Source: Acinetobacter sp. WCHA45 | GTDB lineage: Bacteria > Pseudomonadota > Gammaproteobacteria > Pseudomonadales > Moraxellaceae | DNA length: 64,000 nt | NCBI RefSeq assembly: GCF_002165255.2 | Contig: NZ_CP028561.1 | Coordinates: 1,178,001 to 1,242,000, forward strand | Reading direction: 5' to 3' | Part shown: piece by piece, positions 54,317 to 63,562 of the stretch | Layout: every line of letters starts with the position of its first letter | Position numbering within the stretch: the first letter of the stretch is position 1 | The notes under the pieces: generated by a model | The model's input: the letters and a program-made list of their open reading frames with translations, nothing else | Database searches by the model: none | Told to the model about the DNA's origin: nothing | Translations under genes and position numbers: made by a program

Positions 54317-56335
54317 TTAATTCTTCGGTTTATATAAACCATGATCAACTAAATGTTGGCGTAAGATGCGACGAAGTTCTAACACAGCTTCGGGCGTTTC
54401 TTGAATAGAGTGACCACCCGTGAAGATCTTCTCGGAAACAGCACCATCTAAATGTGCACTCTTATAAGGAACAATCCCGTCTGTAATGACATTTGGATCA
54501 TCACTTTTAGTAATATTGCCCATAATAGAATGAAAAACTAAGCCTTTTTCGGGTGGGATGCTAGCTGTCAGTTCCATAAATTTAGATTTTTTACTTAGAT
54601 CACTTGGTCCATTTTGAATGACATCATTCGTTAGTGTTTTGACAAAGTCTTTTAAATCAACATCATAACTGGTCAGCGTATCTGCAAGGGTCGTTAAGAA
54701 AGTTGCAGGAATTTTAATAATTTTTCTTGCTGCTAAAGTAAACCATCGGTCTGCATAATCTGTACCTCGGTGTGGTGCTGCGAGAAAAATAGCTCGATCA
54801 AAATTTTCAATTGGTTTCATTTTGAGTCTTTCACCAATGACAGGGTGTTTTCTTAGACGTGTTTGTTGGCGATTATTCATCAATTCTAAAGCTTGTTTAG
54901 AAATATCTGCATCACTCACTAAAAGTCGACTAATAATTCCACCCATACTATGCCCAATTAAAACTGCATCTTGGGCTGCTGCATCTTTGGGATTAAGTGA
55001 ACCAAATGCTTGTTTTAATAAAGCATAAATTTGAAAACGGCTTTCCAAAATTGGCATATTGGTAGAGTAAAAAATTTGCCAAACTTGATAATGTTCTCTT
55101 AATATTGCATCACCCATAATGTCATTAGTTACCGCAATCCATGCTTCAGGACTACTTGCCAGACCATGTACTAATACAATGATTTTCTTATTCGGGTTAT
55201 AGGGTTCCAGCATATAGAGATGCGGCATTGCCAAATGCTGATCGCGGTCAATTAAGGTCAAATACGCAGCCGCACCTAAATTGTTTTCTGCTAGCCATAA
55301 ACCATAGGGTGCAGAAAAATTTGCTGCTAATGAATATGGTTTACCGGCAATCTCTACTTTCTCAATGCTATAAGGATCATAAACCTTAATTTCAAAATTC
55401 GGATTTGTTAAAACATCTTCTATCGTTGCATTCGATTTTTTCGGTTGAGCAATAATTGTGGCTGCTAAATAGCGTGCTTTATGAATATTAGGATTTATCC
55501 CTTTAGGATAATCATGGGTTAAAGGATTAAGAATGTATTTATTTACTTGTGATGATGAGTCTGTCGATGGAAAAACTGCGACAAAATCAGAACCGAAACC
55601 ATCACGGCGGTTAATTGCTCTTAATCCAGAAAAATTCATGTTGTAACTGGAAATGAATTTTTCCAGTTTCATATTCTGTAGGCGTTGATATGCTTGAATA
55701 TCAATTGTGTAAGTACTTTTTCCAATTTTAATCGTTGGGCTAAGATTGGTCGATGGATTCCTTAAACTATGACCACTCACCAATTGAGTAAGTGCCTGAT
55801 TGTAGAAATCTCGAATTTGTAATTGGCGGTTATCAAAAAGTCGTTCTTGTGGCTGACGTGATGTTTTGAATAAATACGCATAACTATAACGAATACTTTT
55901 ATCCAAAGCTTCAAGCTTCTGATCTAAACAACTTTCATAATTTTGCTGTATTAGCTTTTGTTCATCAGCAGGTTTATGTTTAGACAATTTACTGATTTTA
56001 CATTCTGATGAGTCCGACAGTGACACGGCTTTAGCAAGATATAGTTCACTGGCTGTCGACAATAATTGTTCGTCTTGAATCTGAGGAATTTTGTGTAGAT
56101 CTGCAATGCATTCATTCGGAGATTGCATACAAATTTTTGCTTCTTTACCTGACATCGATAAGACATTCAGGCTTGCTTCACTTAACTTTTTCTGAGTTAC
56201 TATACTATTACGTTCATTGGCTAGGGTGACATCAACCGCTTGTTGCTTGAGGCTAACGACCTGACAGCCATTTAAAGCAATAGTTGATAACAGCGTAAAG
56301 GCAAATAGATATTTGTTTGAATTAGATGCTTGCAT
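54317..56335 (-). CDS. Lipase-like alpha/beta-hydrolase lipoprotein
   Basis: About 672 residues. A signal peptide ends in lipobox LNGC, so it should be lipidated and envelope-bound. A large N-terminal region (~30-370) has no recognised fold. The C-terminal part is an alpha/beta hydrolase: IIVLVHGLASSPEAW (oxyanion region), the nucleophile elbow GHSMGG, and a late histidine in GGHSIQETPEA. It probably cleaves lipid or other esters. Convergent with ahpF on a shared terminator. I choose ATG MQASNSN; a TTG two codons earlier is less likely. Confidence 0.85.
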   Translation of the reverse strand: MQASNSNKYLFAFTLLSTIALNGCQVVSLKQQAVDVTLANERNSIVTQKKLSEASLNVLSMSGKEAKICMQSPNECIADLHKIPQIQDEQLLSTASELYLAKAVSLSDSSECKISKLSKHKPADEQKLIQQNYESCLDQKLEALDKSIRYSYAYLFKTSRQPQERLFDNRQLQIRDFYNQALTQLVSGHSLRNPSTNLSPTIKIGKSTYTIDIQAYQRLQNMKLEKFISSYNMNFSGLRAINRRDGFGSDFVAVFPSTDSSSQVNKYILNPLTHDYPKGINPNIHKARYLAATIIAQPKKSNATIEDVLTNPNFEIKVYDPYSIEKVEIAGKPYSLAANFSAPYGLWLAENNLGAAAYLTLIDRDQHLAMPHLYMLEPYNPNKKIIVLVHGLASSPEAWIAVTNDIMGDAILREHYQVWQIFYSTNMPILESRFQIYALLKQAFGSLNPKDAAAQDAVLIGHSMGGIISRLLVSDADISKQALELMNNRQQTRLRKHPVIGERLKMKPIENFDRAIFLAAPHRGTDYADRWFTLAARKIIKIPATFLTTLADTLTSYDVDLKDFVKTLTNDVIQNGPSDLSKKSKFMELTASIPPEKGLVFHSIMGNITKSDDPNVITDGIVPYKSAHLDGAVSEKIFTGGHSIQETPEAVLELRRILRQHLVDHGLYKPKN

Positions 56336-56405
56336 TATCAAGGAGCAAATTTAGCTGGAAGATTCTAGCTATAATACGAAAAAAAGATGTTTTTTCAATC
56401 AACTT

Positions 56406-56438
56406 AAAAAAATAGACTGTTCTGAACAGTCTATTTTT
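56406..56438 (-). terminator. Terminator after the 301-aa lipoprotein gene
   Basis: AAAAATAGACTGTTC and GAACAGTCTATTTTT form a long stem. On the minus strand it follows the lipoprotein stop and separates it from the lipase-like gene. Confidence 0.85.
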
Positions 56439-56454
56439 ACAAAATCACAAATCT

Positions 56455-57360
56455 TTAATTTAGGACTTGCCAAACATTCCAACGTTTTCCAGATTCAACT
56501 TCTTTGATAAGTTGATCTGCAACTTCGGCTTCATCAGGATAATTAATTTTATAATTTTTGAGTGTTTGAATCGCATTTTTCTTTTGCTCTAACCATAAAT
56601 AGTTATTTGCAGCAGAAAGATAAGCTTCTTGTACACCGCCTTTAATCGCTTTATCTAGATATGGAATTGCTTCACGTTGACCGCCACCTTCAGATAGACC
56701 AAAACCAAACCAAAAATTAGTTTCAGGGTCATTTGGGCTAATCGCAAGAATACGCTGTGCGTAGTTGAGTGATTTGGTTGTATAGGCTGTACCTAAGTCC
56801 ATATTACGTGCCATAACGCTTGCTTTAAATGCACGAGTAAGTACATCCAGAGAAGCATTGGGCTTTTCTGCTAAAGCATCAAGTTTCTGCGTAATTTCAC
56901 GAAGTTTTGCCTCATAACCTTTACGTTCTTGGCGTTCCGTAAAACGTGGTGGATAGTGACGCGCTTTACCTTCAACCAATTGAAGAAAATCATCAATTTC
57001 AGTGACATCTACTTCATTATCACCAGCAAGCACCGCATATTTCATATTACGTTGCTTTTGATCTGTCGTAGGGACAATTAATTTATTCACCTCAAGGGTG
57101 GTTGATTTTGATGGGTCGCCTTGAAGTGAAACAACCATTTTTGTTACAGGTTGAGCCGATGCATCTTTAATTGCAACTTCAAAGCTTGGTGGAGCATCAT
57201 ATTTAACTGGATTTAAAGCGTAAAATGGGGGAGTTGGATCAGGTTCTTTGAATACAAAAGGTTGGGGTGCCGCAACTTCTTTTTTTACAGGAGGTGGTGT
57301 ACTACATGCAGTTAAAAAAGAAGTTGAAAGTACAAAAAGTGCCAAAGGCTTAAAATTCAT
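56455..57360 (-). CDS. TPR-like lipoprotein
   Basis: 301 residues. A lipoprotein signal ends in LTAC (C19), followed by a proline-rich linker (STPPPVKKE). An N-terminal beta-rich part (~50-130) precedes TPR-like helical repeats (~190-290; LNYAQRILAISPNDPETNFWFGFGLSEGG and REAIPYLDKAIKGG). Such proteins act as scaffolds in the envelope. The specific role is unknown. It is separated from cysE by about 115 bases and probably has its own promoter. Confidence 0.8.
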   Translation of the reverse strand: MNFKPLALFVLSTSFLTACSTPPPVKKEVAAPQPFVFKEPDPTPPFYALNPVKYDAPPSFEVAIKDASAQPVTKMVVSLQGDPSKSTTLEVNKLIVPTTDQKQRNMKYAVLAGDNEVDVTEIDDFLQLVEGKARHYPPRFTERQERKGYEAKLREITQKLDALAEKPNASLDVLTRAFKASVMARNMDLGTAYTTKSLNYAQRILAISPNDPETNFWFGFGLSEGGGQREAIPYLDKAIKGGVQEAYLSAANNYLWLEQKKNAIQTLKNYKINYPDEAEVADQLIKEVESGKRWNVWQVLN

Positions 57361-57474
57361 GCTTTACATCCATTAATTTTAGTGAATTAACTAGGTCGGT
57401 CGTTGGTTTTACCAGTCTAGGAAAAGCAAAACCAACTTGCAACGAGAAGCTTGTTACATTTTTTATAAATTGGA

Positions 57475-58287
57475 TTAGTTAGAAGAAGTTTTGCTCTGAG
57501 CTTCACATTCACGTCTAACCTCTTCAATAATTTTAAGTTCTTCTTTACTAAATGGCTGTGTCTTCTGTTTTTGACCGTTAAATGTTGGGTCCAGTAGCGA
57601 GAGGCGCTGGCAAAGGGTATTCATGCGCTTTTCATTTTGCTGCATCCGATCCAGTAAAACACGAATACCTTCTAAGATTGGGTCTGACTGATCCTGAGTG
57701 GTGGCATAAGGCTGGAAACCGATGCTTTCAGCATAATCACGGCGGCGTGCTTCATCCTGCTCAATCTGGGTTTTATCCTTGAAAATGTATCGTGCAGGGT
57801 TGCCAACGGCGGTTACGCCCTCAGGAACTTCTTTGGTGATGACTGCATTTGAGCCAACTTTTGCACCTTTACGGACGGTAAAGGGACCGAGGATTTTAGC
57901 ACCTGCACCCACCACCACACCATCTTCAAGCGTGGGGTGGCGCTTGCCTTTATTCCATGTTGTGCCGCCAAGCGTTACTCCATGATAAAGCGTGACATCA
58001 TCACCAATTTCAGCTGTTTCACCAATGACAACGCCCATACCATGATCGATAAAAAAGCGTTTACCAATTTTTGCGCCAGGATGGATTTCAATTCCTGTTG
58101 CAAAGCGGCTAAATGAAGAGAGTAAACGTGCTGTACCTTTGTACTCTTTTTTCCAAAGCTCATGTGCCATACGATGCATGATCAAAGCATGAATACCAGG
58201 ATAGGTGGTTAGAACTTCGAGTGTATTTCGAGCAGCAGGATCACGTGCAAATACAGCCTCGATATCTTCTTTAAGCTGTTTAATCAT
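57475..58287 (-). CDS. cysE: Serine O-acetyltransferase
   Basis: Makes O-acetylserine, the acceptor for sulfide in cysteine synthesis. About 270 residues: a short helical N-terminal domain, then left-handed hexapeptide repeats ([51 protein letters not shown]) and a C-terminal tail. I choose [11 protein letters not shown] with GGAGG ten bases upstream. The start overlaps the trmJ stop as ATGA, so the two are coupled. The short N-terminal domain resembles the EpsC/SrpH type rather than E. coli CysE. Confidence 0.93.
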   Translation of the reverse strand: MIKQLKEDIEAVFARDPAARNTLEVLTTYPGIHALIMHRMAHELWKKEYKGTARLLSSFSRFATGIEIHPGAKIGKRFFIDHGMGVVIGETAEIGDDVTLYHGVTLGGTTWNKGKRHPTLEDGVVVGAGAKILGPFTVRKGAKVGSNAVITKEVPEGVTAVGNPARYIFKDKTQIEQDEARRRDYAESIGFQPYATTQDQSDPILEGIRVLLDRMQQNEKRMNTLCQRLSLLDPTFNGQKQKTQPFSKEELKIIEEVRRECEAQSKTSSN

Positions 58288-59123
58288 TGGGCATGATCCT
58301 CCGAATTGGTTTGTTTCCATGAGCCTTTGGCTAAAGCCTGTACGCGGCTGAAAATTCCGCGCAATAAATGATATTCCATACGATCTAATTGTATCCTTCC
58401 GAACAGGCGACGTAAGCGTAATGGAAGTAAACGAGGATTATTTGGATCTAAAAATTCGATTTCAGTCAGCATTTTTTCTAGATGAGGATAGAATTCTTCC
58501 ATTTGTTTTTGTGTTACTAATGGCTCATCCCATTCCATGCTCTGTTGTTGTTTAAGTTGCATGTGATCATCTGGAACAACAGTCATTTGTTGCGTATTTT
58601 GTTCGAGTGCAGCCATTCTCAACTCATAACAAATGACTTGAATCGCTTGTGCGACATTTAAAACACCATACTCAGGATTAACTGGGATGGTTAAGTGATA
58701 ATTGGCTAAAGCAAGTTCTTCATTGGTGAGACCACGGTCTTCACGACCAAAAACAATAGCGATATTTTGTTGTTGAGTTGCAGCTTGTAACGCTTCTTTT
58801 GCAGCAGGACGTACGTCCAGTAACGGCCATGGAATGGTACGACTACGTGCGCTGGTTCCAAACACGAGATGACAGTCTTGAATAGCTTGCTCTAAAGTAT
58901 CAACAATTTCAATTTTTTCAATTAAATCCTGTGCACCCGCTGCTAAAGCATCAATATCTGGGTGTGGATAGGTTTTAGGCGCAACTAAAACGAGTTGAGA
59001 TAAACCCATCGTTTTCATTGAGCGTAAGGCACTACCAATATTGGCTGGTAGGGTGGTATTGACCATCACAATACGCACATGATCCAAGTGTTTAGACACG
59101 TTATTTGAGTCAAACAGATTCAT
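58284..59123 (-). CDS. trmJ: tRNA (cytidine/uridine-2'-O)-methyltransferase TrmJ
   Basis: SPOUT-class methyltransferase that modifies position 32 of tRNAs. The N-terminal ~165 residues contain the family motifs: [34 protein letters not shown] and [18 protein letters not shown], which build the knotted AdoMet site. The C-terminal helical extension (~195-279) is the dimer/tRNA-binding part. It lies upstream of cysE with a 4-base overlap and 14 bases downstream of dnaE. Confidence 0.93.
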   Translation of the reverse strand: MNLFDSNNVSKHLDHVRIVMVNTTLPANIGSALRSMKTMGLSQLVLVAPKTYPHPDIDALAAGAQDLIEKIEIVDTLEQAIQDCHLVFGTSARSRTIPWPLLDVRPAAKEALQAATQQQNIAIVFGREDRGLTNEELALANYHLTIPVNPEYGVLNVAQAIQVICYELRMAALEQNTQQMTVVPDDHMQLKQQQSMEWDEPLVTQKQMEEFYPHLEKMLTEIEFLDPNNPRLLPLRLRRLFGRIQLDRMEYHLLRGIFSRVQALAKGSWKQTNSEDHAQ

Positions 59124-59136
59124 ATATCATCCAAAA

Positions 59137-62100
59137 TTAAGAGTATTGAGAGATTTCAGCTTGATACAGATCAAGTGCTTCATCTATAGACATGTTTTCA
59201 GGTGGTGGTGCAACTGTCGTTACTTTAGGCGCTTCTGCTACCTTTGCAGCTTTTGACTTCACTTGATATTCAATAAAAATCGCGTCTTTACCAAAATAAT
59301 CACGTAGCTTGCCTAGCAACTCATCTAAAGGTGCGACTTTCCATTGCGGACCTAGATGCAACTCTGCTGTCGCAAAGCTTTGTTCAAGTTGGATTTGTAA
59401 AGCAATATGCTGACACATATCGACATTGCAATAAGGTAATAAAATTGCCTGTAAATCTTTGGCTAAAGATTTGGTCATTAAATCTTGAGGGAGACGAATT
59501 TGAATACTTTGGGCACGCTTTTGGCGGATATCATTTAAATTAAACGCTTTACTTAAACGCGCCATTGGGCGATCAAAGCCTTCACGTTCGTAGATTTCGC
59601 CTTCGATAACAATGACTTGTTCTAGACGAACGATTTCTTTATAACGTTGAAAACGCTCATGATTACAGCTGATTTCCACACGAGCAGTACCATCATCTAG
59701 TGTAATCATGATACGGTTCGGGAAGTTGGCAATATCAACGACTAAACCAGCAAAGACGGTCGTGACACCACGACGAGTAGGTGTTAGTTCATTTAATTTT
59801 GCTGGAATAAACGATTTTAATTCTGGACGATAGACATCAATCGGATGACCAGTGAGATACAATCCAAGCGTATCTTTTTCACCTTTAAGGCGAACTTCGT
59901 CTGACCACGGTTTCACAGGTTTAGCAGGTTTGCGTTGAACTTCTTCAACCTCACCAAATAAATCCATGATACCCGTTTCGCGGTTACTTCGTGCTTGTTC
60001 AGCCGCTTGAACAGCTTCAGGCAATTGAGCCATTAAGCTTGAACGTTCAATGCCTAAACAATCCAATGCACCTGCACGAATTAAGGCTTCTAAAGTACGT
60101 TTATTGATTTTTTTCAGGTCGATTCGATGACAGAAGTCAAATAAATCCTTGTATGGACCTTCATTGATGCGTGAGTCGATGACTGATTGCATCGCTTGTT
60201 CACCGACGCCTTTAATTGCACCGAGACCATAAACAATGGTTTTTTCATCACTGGCGTGGAAATGATACAAAGACATATTTACGGAAGGCGGTAGCACTTC
60301 TAATTTATTATTACGGCAGTCATCAATTAAGAATACGATACTGTCCGTATTCTGCATTTCTGATGATAAAACCGCCGCCATAAATTCTGAAGGATAATGT
60401 GCTTTTAACCATGCAGTGTGATAGGCAACAAGGGCATAGGCTGCAGCATGTGATTTGTTAAATCCATAACCTGCGAACTTTTCCATATAGTCGAAGATAT
60501 GGTTTGCTGTTGCTTCATCAATCTCTTTTTTTGCAGCACCTTCAATAAAGATTTGGCGCTGTTTAACCATTTCTTCAGGTTTCTTTTTACCCATGGCACG
60601 GCGAAGCAAATCTGCACCACCAAGCGTATAGCCTGCGCAGAACTGTGCCGCCTGCATCACCTGTTCTTGGTAAACCATAATCCCGTAGGTAGGTTCCAAT
60701 ACACCTTCTAGCAATGGATGTAGATATTCGAACTCACCACCATGCATACGATGGATAAAGTCTGGAATTAGATCCATTGGACCGGGGCGGTATAAAGAAA
60801 CGAAAGCAATAATTTCTTCAAATTTACTCGGTCTTGCTTCCTTGAGCATTTTTTTCATGCCGATGGATTCAAACTGGAACACCGCAGTTGTATTTGCGTC
60901 CGCAAAGACTAAATAAGCATCCTTGTCATCTAATGGAACATTTGCAATTTCGAGAGGAATTTCAGATTTGATTCTTTTATTAATATTTTGAACGGCATCT
61001 TCAATAACTGTGAGGTTACGCAAACCTAAGAAGTCAAATTTAACCAGACCTGCTGCTTCAACATCATCTTTATCGTATTGCGCAACACGACTTGTTCCAT
61101 CTGCTTCACACAGTACCGCTGAATAATCGGTAATTTTTCCGGGTGCAATGACTACACCACCTGCGTGTTTCCCTGTGTTTCGTGTAATGCCTTCGAGCTT
61201 AAGTGCCATTTCCCAAATTTCAGCAGCATCATCATTATCAGGGTTTGATGGGTTGGTCACGATGTCTTTGAGCTGTGGTTCCATGTCAATCGCAGTGGCT
61301 AGATCAACGCCAAGCGGCTTGGTCGGAATCATTTTGGAAATACGGTCAGCCAGACCATAAGACTTACCTAAGACACGTGCAACATCTCGAATTGCACCTT
61401 TTGCAGCCATCGTACCAAAAGTCGCAATCTGTGAAACGGCTTCACGACCGTATTTTTGTGCGACATATTCGATCACTCGGTCACGACCTGCGATACAAAA
61501 ATCGACGTCAAAATCGGGCATTGAGACACGTTCAGGGTTTAAGAAACGTTCGAAAAGCAAATCATAACGTAATGGATCTAGATCAGTAATTTTTAAACTG
61601 TAGGCAACTAATGAACCAGCACCCGAACCACGGCCAGGACCTACAGGCACACCATTATTTTTGGCCCATTGAATAAAGTCCATGACGATCAGGAAGTAAC
61701 CCGGAAAACCCATTTTTAAAATAATATCAACTTCGTATTTGATACGATCATCATAAGGTTTTCGGATTTCAGCCCAATCTTCATCACGTTCAGCAATAGG
61801 GTAAAGGTGATTTAAGCGTTCCTCTAAACCTGTACGAGATAAATGTTCGAAATAGGTGTCGATGGTATAGCCATCTGGGATCGGGAAATCAGGTAAGAAA
61901 TAAGTCCCGAGTTGTAAGGCAACATTACAACGTTTGGCAATTTGATAAGTATTTTCAATGGCACTAGGGATGTCTGAAAATAGTTCAGACATTTGCTCAC
62001 CAGTTTTAAAATACTGTTCAGAGCTATAATTCTTAGGACGTTTATCGTCACCAAGGACATAACCATCGGCAATACACACACGTGCTTCATGTGCTTCAAA

Positions 62101-62700
62101 ATCATCTTGTTCAATAAAGTGAACATCATTATGTGCAACGACACCAATTTGATATTTAGCAGCGAGTTTAACGGCTTGTTGAATAAAATCTTCTTCACCA
62201 ACACGTTCAGTACGTGTTAATGCTAAATAAACACGATTACCAAACTTTTCAATCCATGCTTCTAATAAAGGTTCTGCTTTTTGTGGATTGGATGAACACA
62301 GCATTTTGCCAACATCACTATGCTGTCCAAGCAATACAATTAAATCTTCTGATTGTTCACGTATCCATTCTTTTTGTACGCATGGGATACTAAGTTGTTG
62401 TCCTTCAATAAAGCCCCGAGATACGATTTCGGTTAGATTTCGCCAACCTTTACTGCTCATAGCTAATAAGGTTGCGCGGTGCTCTGCGTCATTTAGTCGA
62501 ATGACACTGCCTAAAATAGGTTTAATGCCTTTTTTTAAACAAGCTTCATAAAATTTCACCGCAGCGTGCAAGTTGGATAAGTCTGTTAATGCAAGCGCAG
62601 GCATGTCATCTTTAACGGCAGCTTTGACCAAATCAGGTATGCGAACAATCGATTCCGTAATCGAAAATTCTGTATGGATACCGAGATGAACAAACCGCAT
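59137..62700 (-). CDS. dnaE: DNA polymerase III alpha subunit
   Basis: Replicative polymerase. About 1187 residues from MRFVHLGIHTEFS: an N-terminal PHP domain, the palm with catalytic aspartates in PDFDVDFC, the GPGRGSGAGSLVAY motif, fingers (FNKSHAAAYALVAYHTAWLKAHYPSEF), a helix-hairpin-helix (~RTLEALIRAGALDCLG), an OB domain and a tau-binding C terminus. The ATG at 62700 is the family start and has AAAGGA ten bases upstream; a longer reading is not supported. Upstream lies a truncated IS whose outward promoter points at this gene. Confidence 0.97.
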   Translation of the reverse strand: MRFVHLGIHTEFSITESIVRIPDLVKAAVKDDMPALALTDLSNLHAAVKFYEACLKKGIKPILGSVIRLNDAEHRATLLAMSSKGWRNLTEIVSRGFIEGQQLSIPCVQKEWIREQSEDLIVLLGQHSDVGKMLCSSNPQKAEPLLEAWIEKFGNRVYLALTRTERVGEEDFIQQAVKLAAKYQIGVVAHNDVHFIEQDDFEAHEARVCIADGYVLGDDKRPKNYSSEQYFKTGEQMSELFSDIPSAIENTYQIAKRCNVALQLGTYFLPDFPIPDGYTIDTYFEHLSRTGLEERLNHLYPIAERDEDWAEIRKPYDDRIKYEVDIILKMGFPGYFLIVMDFIQWAKNNGVPVGPGRGSGAGSLVAYSLKITDLDPLRYDLLFERFLNPERVSMPDFDVDFCIAGRDRVIEYVAQKYGREAVSQIATFGTMAAKGAIRDVARVLGKSYGLADRISKMIPTKPLGVDLATAIDMEPQLKDIVTNPSNPDNDDAAEIWEMALKLEGITRNTGKHAGGVVIAPGKITDYSAVLCEADGTSRVAQYDKDDVEAAGLVKFDFLGLRNLTVIEDAVQNINKRIKSEIPLEIANVPLDDKDAYLVFADANTTAVFQFESIGMKKMLKEARPSKFEEIIAFVSLYRPGPMDLIPDFIHRMHGGEFEYLHPLLEGVLEPTYGIMVYQEQVMQAAQFCAGYTLGGADLLRRAMGKKKPEEMVKQRQIFIEGAAKKEIDEATANHIFDYMEKFAGYGFNKSHAAAYALVAYHTAWLKAHYPSEFMAAVLSSEMQNTDSIVFLIDDCRNNKLEVLPPSVNMSLYHFHASDEKTIVYGLGAIKGVGEQAMQSVIDSRINEGPYKDLFDFCHRIDLKKINKRTLEALIRAGALDCLGIERSSLMAQLPEAVQAAEQARSNRETGIMDLFGEVEEVQRKPAKPVKPWSDEVRLKGEKDTLGLYLTGHPIDVYRPELKSFIPAKLNELTPTRRGVTTVFAGLVVDIANFPNRIMITLDDGTARVEISCNHERFQRYKEIVRLEQVIVIEGEIYEREGFDRPMARLSKAFNLNDIRQKRAQSIQIRLPQDLMTKSLAKDLQAILLPYCNVDMCQHIALQIQLEQSFATAELHLGPQWKVAPLDELLGKLRDYFGKDAIFIEYQVKSKAAKVAEAPKVTTVAPPPENMSIDEALDLYQAEISQYS

Positions 62701-62865
62701 AGAAGGACTATCCTTTTTTAAAGCAACGCATAGTTTAGCATGCAAACCGAAAATGGCATGCTTATTATTTTGGCAAACTGTCTATTTGTTCTGTGCTTTT
62801 TATAAATTAATAAAAATTAACTTTTGATTTATATGGAAATATAAATATACATTTACTTAAGTTGT

Positions 62866-62894
62866 TTGACCGCTAGAATGTATCTGCATAAAAA
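62866..62894 (+). promoter_or_regulatory. Possible promoter of the gene truncated by IS copy 2
   Basis: TTGACC and TAAAAA are separated by 17 bases, about 20 bases before the ATG at 62916. Confidence 0.35.
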
Positions 62895-62915
62895 TGTACC
62901 AAAGCAGGTTCAAGA

Positions 62916-62941
62916 ATGAAATTAAAGAATATCGTATTTTC
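62916..62941 (+). pseudogene. 5' stub of a gene cut off by IS copy 2
   Basis: ATG followed by KLKNIVFS runs straight into the IS terminal repeat and stops 16 codons after the start. The basic, then hydrophobic, opening looks like the start of a signal peptide. The remainder of the gene is not visible to the right, where other IS sequence lies. Family unknown. Confidence 0.45.
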
Positions 62942-62973
62942 CTTTGTACACGACAAAAAAAGATAACTCATTG

Positions 62974-63001
62974 AAATAATGGCATAATACTTGTTTTCTG
63001 A
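62974..63001 (-). promoter_or_regulatory. Outward promoter of IS copy 2, directed at dnaE
   Basis: On the minus strand TCAGAA and TTATTT are separated by 16 bases, identical to the outward promoter in the complete copy. It reads away from the transposase, toward the dnaE start about 270 bases away. Confidence 0.6.
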
Positions 63002-63009
63002 CGACGAAT

Positions 63010-63543
63010 ATGATGACACATTTCAATGAGTTACATCTCATCTTAAACAAATATCTAAAGTGGAACAAGTCACATGTAAAATGTTTTACACTGATTATGC
63101 TTGCATTAATTGTAAAACAGACATGTAACCTTTCTTCTGCATCTAAAGCCTTACCCATCAAGTGCTTACCACAATCATTTTATCGACGTATGCAGCGCTT
63201 CTTTGCAGATCAGTATTTCGATTATCGTCAAATTTCTCAGTTAATTTTCAATATATTTTCATTCGATAAAGTCCAATTAACTTTGGATAGAACCAACTGG
63301 AAATGGGGAAAACGAGATATCAATATCTTGATGTTAGCCATCGTCTATCGTGGAATAGCGATACCTATTGTTTGGACATTGCTCAATAAACGTGGAAATT
63401 CAGATACAAAAGAGCGTATTGCTTTGATTCAACGCTTTATCTCCATTTTTGGTAAAGATCGTATTGTGAATGTGTTCGCAGACAGAGAATTTATCGGTGA
63501 GAAATGGTTTACATGGTGAATTGAAAATGACATTAACTTCTGT
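63010..63543 (+). pseudogene. Truncated IS4-family transposase
   Basis: The N-terminal transposase frame, including LTLDRTNWKWG and NVFADREFIGE, is intact to GEKWFTW and then meets TGA at 63518-63520, where the complete copy has TTA (leucine). The sequence breaks off about 24 bases later. The glutamate-bearing second frame is absent, so no active transposase can be made. Confidence 0.9.
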
Positions 63544-63562
63544 TTGGTACAGCTAAAACGGT

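Larger units (their letters stand above)
62942..63543 (+). mobile_element. Truncated second copy of the ISAba1-like element
   Basis: Begins with CTTTGTACACGACAAA, the same terminal repeat as the right end of the complete copy, and follows that copy closely for about 600 bases in opposite orientation. It has one extra A after the terminal repeat. Similarity ends at about 63543 (after AACTTCTGT), well short of the other terminal repeat. About 20 bases of unassigned sequence follow before an IS5-type end. Confidence 0.9.
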
